Positions 19,201 through 24,572 of a DNA stretch of 26,027 nucleotides are shown piece by piece. How positions within the stretch are numbered: position 1 is the stretch's first letter; each line of letters starts with the position of its first letter. The stretch lies in contig DAOTWZ010000016.1 of the NCBI GenBank assembly GCA_034435615.1, positions 1-26,027 on the forward strand. The letters are read 5' to 3'. Both the position numbers and the translations under genes were made by a program. The stretch comes from H17-190 sp034435615. GTDB taxonomy: Bacteria; Chloroflexota; Dehalococcoidia; SM23-28-2; HRBIN24. The notes beneath the pieces are model-generated. The model saw nothing but the letters and a program-made list of their open reading frames with translations, ran no database searches and was not told the origin of the DNA.

Positions 19201-19617
19201 GACCTCATCAGGGAGGCGCGGGCAGCCGGGTCGGTCCGTCTCCTCTCGGTGCGACACGAGTTCCCCGTCGAGTGGGCCCGGTTCCTGGCCCAGACTCCCG
19301 ACGACGAGCGACGGTCCGAGGTGGCCCTCACCCTGCGGCCCGAGCACTATCCCTTCTGGAGCCAGGGACGGCTCAACAGGGTGGAACGAGTGGAGCTGCT
19401 GGCCCGCAGCGAGCTGGACAGCATCGAGGTCTTCCAGGCGGCTCAGAGGAGCGACAGCACCAGGATAGCGAGCCTCACCAGGGACGCTGCGCTGGGCGGC
19501 CTGCTGAAAGGCTCCCTCACCGCCGGCCTGCCTGCCACCCCCTACGGGCCGCTGCGGCTCTGCTTCGAGACCACCGCCATGAGCGACCTGTGGCTCCTGG
19601 TCACCTGGGCCGAATAG
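16231..19617 (+). CDS. Tc toxin A component, C-terminal half (TcaB/YenA2-like) with pore region and TcB-binding domain
   Basis: This 1128-aa protein completes the TcA translocation channel. ATG 16231 follows AAAAGGAG (16215-16222) at 8 bp, 57 bp after the A1 stop. The N-terminal part has the conserved NWELFYHVPLTIAVHLS and RFAEAQRWFHYIFDPTD block (about 129-165), then LDNLIAWGDSLFRQDT and LYVLAANILGPRP. The long helical part includes LLQYWDTVADRLFKIRNSLN (352-371) and YAQLQEAIKARESLG (about 470). A moderately hydrophobic stretch (about 575-620, ending FGTGATTEYGG) lies where TcA proteins place the membrane-inserting hairpin. The TcB-binding domain starts near 837 with LFDMDGPGHYFRRIKSV and CVTGPYVGINCKLTLL, and the protein ends in the family-typical LWLLVTW. 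Length matches TcaB (about 1,190 aa). The A1 C-terminus and this N-terminus together span a full TcA. Confidence 0.95.
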   Translation: MSKRHLRFHGYYDMATLGKGRRRVVVQRRELDYRLYLHQHPFVQQLMQRSLRGGTPALQAADTEYVRRDDGTFESLPDGRPRPVLYGELVSEGQDEASRLPYVASELVRKPYPVKELDFSSSGPYAVYNWELFYHVPLTIAVHLSRNQRFAEAQRWFHYIFDPTDDSDGPTPQRFWKVRPFQSMDVKKLEEILVNLATGADPDLQRETVHSIETWKDAPFRPHAIARYRQQAYMYKVVMAYLDNLIAWGDSLFRQDTPESVDEALQLYVLAANILGPRPDMVPRKGTLRPQTYQTLRADLDRFGNALRDLEADLPFDLMPFPAGGASDGERLTAIGGLGKALYFCLPRNERLLQYWDTVADRLFKIRNSLNIMGIFRQLPLFSPPIDPALLVRAAAAGVDVGAVVSGLNQPLPLIRFAFLVQKAAEVCQEVKSLGGQLLAAMEREDAEALALLRSRHERLVMEMVEQVKYAQLQEAIKARESLGKSLALAVQRYTYYERHLGRRPEEIERVLQSAIQALGELDRQRLERMELETTEPELPSREIRVDVASGGSPAVVGDPQGGRLLSSYEVQESELLQWAQIASDTANVLSALSAVGFYLPTFHINIQPFGTGATTEYGGKNVGDALQGLAVASRAVADRLSFEARQASRMDAFARREREWALQSNLAAIEISQVLKQLRAAQIREAVAEQELRAHRLQMKHTEEMERFLNEEGTERAGKQTNKALHAWMKREVRGLHAHCFQLAFDVAKKAERALQHELGDRSLGYIRSDYLAGKEGLLAGERLYLDIKRMEMAYHELNRREYELTKHVSLLQVDPLALVQLRTTGRCTVRLPEELFDMDGPGHYFRRIKSVAVSVPCVTGPYVGINCKLTLLRSRVRRTPDLRGGVYAWQGAEDDRFDEYYGVLQSVVASSAKSDAGLFEPNLRDERYLPFENSGVISEWQLELPADPSRGDPCLFDYNTITDVILHIRYTAREGGEPLRRAALENLKDLIREARAAGSVRLLSVRHEFPVEWARFLAQTPDDERRSEVALTLRPEHYPFWSQGRLNRVERVELLARSELDSIEVFQAAQRSDSTRIASLTRDAALGGLLKGSLTAGLPATPYGPLRLCFETTAMSDLWLLVTWAE

Positions 19618-19652
19618 CCCCGCCACGCTGGTCAGGATGGGGACAGGCGGGG
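19618..19652. terminator. Possible bidirectional hairpin between convergent operons
   Basis: CCCCGCC (19618-19624) and GGCGGGG (19646-19652) form a 7-bp GC stem with a 21-nt loop, starting directly after the A2 stop codon and covering the coxS-like stop codon. There is no T-run on either side, so it is not a canonical intrinsic terminator. It is the only candidate structure in the 14-bp convergent gap. Confidence 0.25.
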
Positions 19653-20165
19653 GCCGTCCTCTCCCGGGAGCGCCGGCGGGCCGGGAAGCTCCTGGCCGGC
19701 CAGGGCCAGGATGGCCTCCACTATCGCCTGGTAGCCGGTGCAGCGGCAGATGTTGCCGGAGAGGGCCTCCCTGACCTCTCGCTCCGTGGGGTTCGGGTTC
19801 TCCCGCAGCAGCTCGTAGGCGGTGATGAGGAAGCCCGGGGTGCAGAAGCCGCACTGGAGGGCGAAGTGCCGCCAGAAGGACTCCTGCAGGGGGTGGAGAG
19901 AGCCATCGGGCAGGGCCAGCCCCTCCACCGTCACCACCTCGGCGCCGTCGGCCTGGACGGCCAGCATGAGGCAGGAGCGGGCGGAGCGACCGTTGACCAG
20001 CACCGTACAGGCGCCGCAGATGCCGTGCTCGCAGCCCAAGTGGGTGCCCCGCAGTCCCAGGTCTTCCCGGAGGAAGTCGGCCAGGGTGCGCCGGGCGGGC
20101 ACCACGGCCTCGTACCAGGTGCCGTTCACCTTGAGGCTGATGCGTTGCTCTGTGGGCACTGTCAT
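19632..20165 (-). CDS. [2Fe-2S] subunit of a molybdenum hydroxylase (CoxS-like)
   Basis: This 177-aa electron-transfer subunit passes electrons from the molybdenum centre to FAD. It carries both family clusters: the plant-type ferredoxin motif C45-x4-C50-x2-C53 with C65, and the helical cluster C105-x2-C108 with C140-x-C142 (QCGFCTPG, GNICRCTGY). All eight cysteines are present. The start at 20165 overlaps the stop of the CoxM-like gene by ATGA, and the protein begins just before ISLKVNG, which fits the family. A longer upstream open frame is composed of antisense-like Pro/Gly/Arg sequence inside the preceding gene and is not the start. It is the last gene of the operon and ends 14 bp from the toxin locus stop. 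Length is typical (about 160-180 aa). Confidence 0.95.
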   Translation of the reverse strand: MTVPTEQRISLKVNGTWYEAVVPARRTLADFLREDLGLRGTHLGCEHGICGACTVLVNGRSARSCLMLAVQADGAEVVTVEGLALPDGSLHPLQESFWRHFALQCGFCTPGFLITAYELLRENPNPTEREVREALSGNICRCTGYQAIVEAILALAGQELPGPPALPGEDGPRLSPS

Positions 20166-21043
20166 TCCCCCCCGGCGCGCCGCAGCGCCTCCTCCAGCGC
20201 CCGCTCCGTCAGCACCCCGGCCAGGTGGCGGCGGTAGCGGGCCGAGGCGTGGACATCGTCCGGCGGCTCCACGCTGGCGGCCACCTGCTGCGCTGCCCTC
20301 TGCAGGATGGAGCGGCCCTCCGGGCCTCTCAGGGGCCGGCCTCTGAGCATCTCCTCTGCCTCCCGCGCTCGCAGGGGAGTCCCGCCCACGCCCACCAGGG
20401 CGATGCGGGCCTCCCGGCACTGGCCGTCCTCCGGGGTGACGGCGGCGGCCACGCCGACGATAGCGAAGTCGCCGTGGCGGCGAGCGAACTCCACGAAGGC
20501 GGCACCGCTACCGGGCGGCAGCCTGGGGAAGCGGGCCTCCACCACTATCTCCTCTGGCTCCAGGGCGGTGGTCAGATAAGTAAGGAAGAAGTCCCGGGCG
20601 GGCACCTCGCGGCGGCCGGCCGGGCCGGCCACGACGACGCGGCCGTCCAGGGCGCAGAGTACGGCCGGCTGCTCGGCGGCCGGGTCGGCGTGGGCGATGC
20701 TGCCGCAGACGGTGCCCCGGTTGCGGATGGCGGGGTGCCCCACCTGGGCGGTGGCCTCGGCCAGGAGGGGCCAGCCCTCCCACACCAGGGGACTGGCCAG
20801 GACGTCCCGGTGGCGGGCCAACGCCCCCACCACCAGCTCACCGTCCTCCTCCCGCAGGTAGTCCAGGCCAGCGATACGGTTGATGTCGACGATGAGGGAG
20901 GGCCTGACCAGGCGCATGTTCAGGAGGGGGACGAGGCTCTGGCCGCCGGCCAGCACCTTCGCCTCACCGCCGGCCTGCTGGAGGAGCCGGAGCGCCTCCT
21001 CCAGGGTCTCCGGGGCCTCGTAGTCGAAGGGAGGTGGCTTCAT
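20162..21043 (-). CDS. FAD-binding subunit of a molybdenum hydroxylase (CoxM-like)
   Basis: This 293-aa subunit holds the FAD of the CoxM/XdhB family. The FAD loop AGGQSLVPLLNMR is at 32-44. The second flavin motif reads RNRGTVCGSIAHADPAAE at about 107-124, with Cys113 where many relatives have Gly; the rest is standard. The C-terminal CO-dehydrogenase flavoprotein domain follows (IALVGVGGTPLRA, then Y-RR-HLAGVLTERAL near the end). The start overlaps the crotonase stop by ATGA and its own stop overlaps the CoxS-like start the same way, so the genes are translationally coupled. Length is normal for the family (about 285-300 aa). Confidence 0.94.
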   Translation of the reverse strand: MKPPPFDYEAPETLEEALRLLQQAGGEAKVLAGGQSLVPLLNMRLVRPSLIVDINRIAGLDYLREEDGELVVGALARHRDVLASPLVWEGWPLLAEATAQVGHPAIRNRGTVCGSIAHADPAAEQPAVLCALDGRVVVAGPAGRREVPARDFFLTYLTTALEPEEIVVEARFPRLPPGSGAAFVEFARRHGDFAIVGVAAAVTPEDGQCREARIALVGVGGTPLRAREAEEMLRGRPLRGPEGRSILQRAAQQVAASVEPPDDVHASARYRRHLAGVLTERALEEALRRAGGE

Positions 21044-21843
21044 CGCCCCCGTCCCTCCTGGTCGGAGCGGGCGCCCCCGGCGAGGCGGCCCAGCAGCCGC
21101 TGGACGCGCTCCTTCAGCTCTTGGCTGTCCCAGGCCTCCTCGACGGAGCGCAGGGCCTCCTCCCTGGGCAGATGGTGGCGGTGGGTGACGGCCCGCAGCA
21201 CCTTCTTGGCGCTGCGCAGGCTGGCCGGGGCCTTGGCCGCCAGCTCTCGGGCCAGCTCTCGCACCCGGGGCGCTAGCTGCTCCCGGGGCACCACCTCGTT
21301 CACCAGGCCGATGGCCAACGCCTCCTGGGCCGTGTAGACGCGTCCCAGCAGGAGGACCTCCCGGGCGCGGGCGCTCCCCACTAGCTCCACCAGTCGTTCC
21401 ACGTCGCAGTAGTTGATGGCCAGGCCGACGTCCGCCGCCGGGATGCCGAAGCGGGCGCCCTCCACGGCCACGCGGTAATCGCAGACGATGGCCAGCTCCA
21501 GCCCCCCGCCGATGGCCGACCCATTGATCTGGGCGATGACCGGCACCTCCAGCTCCTCCAGGGTGTCCAGGGCGGCGGCCACCGTCTCCACGTAATCCCG
21601 GGCCCGCTGGGGGCTCTGGAGGAGCGTGGGGAACTCGTTGAGGTCGGCGCCAGCCATAAAGGCGCGCTCTCCTGTGCCGGTGACGATGATGACGCGCACC
21701 TGGGGGTCGGCGGCCAGGCGGGCTGCCTCCTGGGCGATGCGCCGCCAGAGGGCCTGGTCAGCCGCGTTGCCCACGTGGGGCCGGTTGAGGGTCAGGACGC
21801 CCCACTGCTCTTCCCTGGCCACCAGCAGGCTGTCGTCGCTCAT
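21040..21843 (-). CDS. Enoyl-CoA hydratase/isomerase (crotonase) family protein
   Basis: This 267-aa crotonase-fold protein should act on an acyl-CoA thioester. The oxyanion-hole segments are clear: AFMAGADLNEF (AGAD at 64-67) and NGSAIGGGLELAIVCDYR (about 107-124). Of the two catalytic glutamates of hydratases, the second is kept (E162 in SARAREVLLLG), but the first position in FGIPAADVGL is Ala136. It is therefore probably not a classical hydratase; an isomerase, hydrolase or lyase activity is possible. It sits inside the molybdenum-hydroxylase operon with ATGA overlaps on both sides, so it is made together with those subunits and likely acts on the same pathway. The C-terminal tail (ARSDQEGRGR) is polar. 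Confidence 0.9.
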   Translation of the reverse strand: MSDDSLLVAREEQWGVLTLNRPHVGNAADQALWRRIAQEAARLAADPQVRVIIVTGTGERAFMAGADLNEFPTLLQSPQRARDYVETVAAALDTLEELEVPVIAQINGSAIGGGLELAIVCDYRVAVEGARFGIPAADVGLAINYCDVERLVELVGSARAREVLLLGRVYTAQEALAIGLVNEVVPREQLAPRVRELARELAAKAPASLRSAKKVLRAVTHRHHLPREEALRSVEEAWDSQELKERVQRLLGRLAGGARSDQEGRGR

Positions 21844-24212
21844 GGCTGGCCCTCGTCGCCGCCTCCCGTCAGGGCCTTCCAGATGCGGTCCGGCGTGGCG
21901 GGGAACTCGGTCAGGTCGGCCCCGGCCTGCTTGAGGGCGTCTACCACGGCGCAGCAGATAGCGGCCAGCGCCCCCGAGTGGGCGCCCTCGCCCACGCCCT
22001 TGAAGCCTCCCTCGGCGCTGGAGGGCTGCTCCACATGGTAGACCTCTATGTTAGGGACATCGGGAGCGGTGGGCACCAGGTAGTCCATGAGGGTGCCGGT
22101 GTAGAGCTGGCCGTCCTCACCGTAGACCAGCTCCTCCATGAGGGCCTCGCCCAGCCCCTGGGCGACGCCTCCCGTGACCTGCCCCTTCACCACCGCCGGG
22201 TTGATGACCCGTCCGCAGTCCTCTACGGCCACGTAGCGGACCACCTCCGGCCGGCCGGTGCGGGTGTCTATATCCACCACTGCCAGGTGGGCGGCGCCGC
22301 TGAAGCTGCCGAAGATGGGATCGTAATAGGCAGTGACCTCCAGCCCCTGGTTGACCTCGCTGGGGAGGCGGTGCCCTTCGAAGTAGGAGATGTAGGCCAC
22401 CTGCTCCAGGGGGAGCTCGCGGCCGCCCTGGCGGTGTCGCACCACGCCATCGACGATCTCCAGCTCCTCGGGCGCCGCCTCCATGAGGTGGGCGGCGCAG
22501 GCCAGGATGCGCTCCTTCAGCTCACGGGCGGCCCGTATCACTGCCCCGCTCCCCACTACGGCGGTGCGGGAGGCGCCCACGCCGAAGCCGAAGGGCACCA
22601 CGGCGGTGTCGTTCAGGACTACCCGGATGCGGTCCACGGGGATGCCCAGGGCGTCGGCGGCCACCTGACGCATGGCAGTGGCGATGCGCTGGCCCTGGGA
22701 GGGCATGGAGGCGGCCACGGTGAGGACGCCGGTGGGCTCCAGACGGAGGGTCACGGCGTCCCTCCCCATGCGCATGGGGATGCCGGGCGAGAGGGGGATG
22801 CGGGTGCCCAGGCCGGTCAGCTCGGCGTAGCAGATGACGCCGATGCCCCGCAGCTTGCCCCGCTCTCTGACCTCCCGACAGGTCTCCCGCAGCGCCTCGT
22901 AGTCGGCCTTCTCCAGGAGGGTCTCCAGGCAGCGCCGGTAGGCGATGCGCTCATGGACGAGTCGGTTGATGTTGCGGTAGGGGGTCTCCTCCTCGCGGAT
23001 GAGGTTGACCAGCCTGATATCGACAGGGTCCATACCGAGCTGACGGGCTGCCTCGTCCAGCACCAGCTCCAGGGCGGCCACAGCGGAGGGGCGGCCCACC
23101 GCCCGGTAGGGGCCGCCCGGCGTCTTGTTGGTGGCCACGGCCATGGCGCGGTAGCGCTGGGCCGGCACACGGTAGGGGCCAGGCATCAGACCTGCCGTCT
23201 GTAGCGGCTCGATGCCGGCCGTCCAGGGGGTGATGGAGTAGGCGCCGCAATCGGAGATGACCTGGGCGCGGAGGGCCAGGATGCGGCCCTCCTCGTCGAA
23301 GGCGGCCTCCACGTCGATATGCTGGTCGCGGGCGTGGGTGGAGGCCAGCATGTGCTCCAGCCGGTCTTCCACCCACTTGACGGGCCGGCGCAGCCGTAGG
23401 GCGGCGTAGGCCACCACGAACTCCTCCGGATAGGCGGTGGACTTCTGGCCGAAGCCGCCCCCGGTATCGGTGATGACGACGCGCACCTCGTGCTCCTGGA
23501 GGCCCAGGTGCTTGGCCAGCAGATAGCGGACGATGTGCGGGTGCTGGTTGTTGAGCCAGACGGTGAGGGTCCAGCCGCCCTCCCGGTAGGCGGCGGTGCA
23601 GCCGCGCGTCTCCAGGCAGAGGGCCGTCTTGCGGTGGAGGCGGAAGCGGCGTCGCACCACCAGGTGGGCGGAGCGGAAGGCGCCTTCCACGTCGCCGGCC
23701 TCGTATTCGCGGTCGATGAAGACGTTCCTGCCCGCCTCCTCGTGGACGAGGGGGGCCTCCGGCTCCAGGGCGGCGTGGACATCGGTGACGGCGGGGAGGA
23801 GTTCGTAGTCCACGTCTATGAGCTCGCATGCGTCCTCGGCGGTGGCGCGGTCCCTGGCGATGACGGCGCAGACGGGCTCGCCCACGTAGCGCACCTTGTC
23901 CACGGCCAGCCAGTGCTGGACGGTGGCGGGCGTGGCCGCGTAGCGGTTCTCCACGCTGCGGAACGGCTCCACCTGGCCCAGGAGGTCCCGGCCGGTGAGG
24001 ACGGCCACCACGCCGGGGACGGCCAGGGCGGCGCTGACGTCTATGGAGCGGATGCGGGCGTGAGGGTGGGGCGAGCGCAGGAAGGCCAGGTGCAGGGTGT
24101 GGGGTAGCTGGACGTCGGCGGCGAACTGCCCCTCGCCCAGCAGGAGGGGGCGTGCCTCGTCGGGAAGGACGGAGGTGCCCACCACCTGGCGCCGGGTCTC
24201 GATTGTCGTCAT
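21840..24212 (-). CDS. Molybdopterin-binding large subunit of a xanthine dehydrogenase/CO dehydrogenase-family hydroxylase (CoxL-like)
   Basis: This 790-aa catalytic subunit carries the molybdenum cofactor, in a family that hydroxylates its substrate with water. The a/b hammerhead domain is about 20-130. The cofactor loop GGFGQK is at 252-257. The substrate loop reads PYRAVGRP (Y369-R374), and the catalytic base is E742 in GVGEGAHSG. True form I CO dehydrogenases have AYRCSFR with the Cu-binding cysteine here; this protein lacks the cysteine and is closer to the AYRGAGR class, so CO oxidation is unlikely. ATG 24212 follows GAGGAGGGG on the minus strand. It is the first gene of a four-gene operon (large subunit, crotonase, FAD subunit, FeS subunit). 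No cofactor-insertion gene is seen. The substrate is unknown; the neighbouring crotonase and CoA ligase suggest an organic acid or CoA ester. Confidence 0.93.
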   Translation of the reverse strand: MTTIETRRQVVGTSVLPDEARPLLLGEGQFAADVQLPHTLHLAFLRSPHPHARIRSIDVSAALAVPGVVAVLTGRDLLGQVEPFRSVENRYAATPATVQHWLAVDKVRYVGEPVCAVIARDRATAEDACELIDVDYELLPAVTDVHAALEPEAPLVHEEAGRNVFIDREYEAGDVEGAFRSAHLVVRRRFRLHRKTALCLETRGCTAAYREGGWTLTVWLNNQHPHIVRYLLAKHLGLQEHEVRVVITDTGGGFGQKSTAYPEEFVVAYAALRLRRPVKWVEDRLEHMLASTHARDQHIDVEAAFDEEGRILALRAQVISDCGAYSITPWTAGIEPLQTAGLMPGPYRVPAQRYRAMAVATNKTPGGPYRAVGRPSAVAALELVLDEAARQLGMDPVDIRLVNLIREEETPYRNINRLVHERIAYRRCLETLLEKADYEALRETCREVRERGKLRGIGVICYAELTGLGTRIPLSPGIPMRMGRDAVTLRLEPTGVLTVAASMPSQGQRIATAMRQVAADALGIPVDRIRVVLNDTAVVPFGFGVGASRTAVVGSGAVIRAARELKERILACAAHLMEAAPEELEIVDGVVRHRQGGRELPLEQVAYISYFEGHRLPSEVNQGLEVTAYYDPIFGSFSGAAHLAVVDIDTRTGRPEVVRYVAVEDCGRVINPAVVKGQVTGGVAQGLGEALMEELVYGEDGQLYTGTLMDYLVPTAPDVPNIEVYHVEQPSSAEGGFKGVGEGAHSGALAAICCAVVDALKQAGADLTEFPATPDRIWKALTGGGDEGQP

Positions 24213-24372
24213 GGCCCCTCCTCAGCGTTCGGCGCCGCCGGCCAGGCGCCCCCGTGGCGGACGGGAGGGCGGTCCAGGGCGACGGTGGAGGTCATGACGT
24301 CGCCGGCGGGGCGGGTCTGGCTTCGGGCGGTCCCTTCTCCCACCATACTTCAGGCAGCGGCGCCGGTCAGGA

Positions 24373-24403
24373 TGTCCCGGCCTTGCCCAGAAGTCCCGGG
24401 ACA
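24373..24403. repeat. 8-bp inverted repeat with nested palindrome (candidate operator)
   Basis: TGTCCCGG (24373-24380) and CCGGGACA (24396-24403) are perfect inverted repeats separated by 15 bp. The right arm also contains the 10-bp palindrome GTCCCGGGAC (24393-24402). The element would lie at about +12 to +42 relative to the predicted minus-strand transcription start. It could be a repressor site or a leader hairpin. Confidence 0.4.
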
Positions 24404-24421
24404 GGCGTCCGGCTGCTGGCG

Positions 24422-24450
24422 AGTGTAGTCCCGGCGAAATAGGGTGTCAA
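24422..24450 (-). promoter_or_regulatory. Candidate sigma70-type promoter of the molybdenum-hydroxylase operon
   Basis: On the minus strand, a perfect TTGACA (complement of 24450-24445) is followed after 17 bp by TACACT (complement of 24427-24422, four of six matches to TATAAT). Transcription would start near 24415 and run to the large-subunit ATG at 24212. A GTCCCGG motif (24428-24434) fills the -10-proximal part of the spacer. Confidence 0.5.
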
Positions 24451-24501
24451 GGGAGGCCCCCGCCCGGTCTGCTGGCCCTGGTTTGCCACTTACGCCCACC
24501 C

Positions 24502-24531
24502 TTGACCAGGGAGTCGGACTCTTACTTAAAT
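24502..24531 (+). promoter_or_regulatory. Candidate sigma70-type promoter of the acyl-CoA synthetase gene
   Basis: TTGACC (24502-24507) and TTAAAT (24526-24531) are separated by 18 bp, within the only AT-rich patch of the intergenic region (ACTTAAATA). The start would be near 24538, giving a leader of about 35 nt that contains a GTCCCGG motif and the Shine-Dalgarno of the gene. Confidence 0.5.
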
Positions 24532-24572
24532 ACCTGCAGACGTCCCGGCCGGGCAGGAAGAAGGGGGAAGCC

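Larger units (their letters stand above)
24374..24548. repeat. Four GTCCCGG motifs around two divergent promoters
   Basis: GTCCCGG occurs at 24374, 24393, 24428 and 24542, all in the same orientation, with the second and fourth extended into palindromes (GTCCCGGGAC; CCCGGCCGGG at 24544-24553). The third copy lies in the spacer of the minus-strand promoter, and the fourth about 5 bp after the predicted plus-strand start. Four copies in 175 bp is more than expected for a 7-mer even at this GC content, but single copies also occur in nearby coding DNA. Confidence 0.3.
24213..24572. other. 360-bp divergent intergenic regulatory region
   Basis: No gene is supported here. The region separates the molybdenum-hydroxylase operon (left, minus) from the acyl-CoA synthetase gene (right, plus). 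It holds a candidate promoter for each direction, an 8-bp inverted repeat and four GTCCCGG motifs, described separately. GTCATGAC at 24291-24298 is an additional short palindrome. The minus-strand leader from its predicted start to the large-subunit ATG would be about 200 nt, long enough for 5'-UTR control, but I see no recognisable riboswitch. Confidence 0.6.

Noticed and set aside
20166..20420. Longer N-terminus for the CoxS-like protein.
   Set aside because: The upstream part overlaps the CoxM-like gene in another frame and encodes Pro/Gly/Arg-rich sequence; the ATGA-coupled start at 20165 fits the family.
21840..24212. Genuine aerobic CO dehydrogenase large subunit (form I CoxL).
   Set aside because: The substrate loop reads YRAVGR without the Cu-binding cysteine, and no maturation genes are present.
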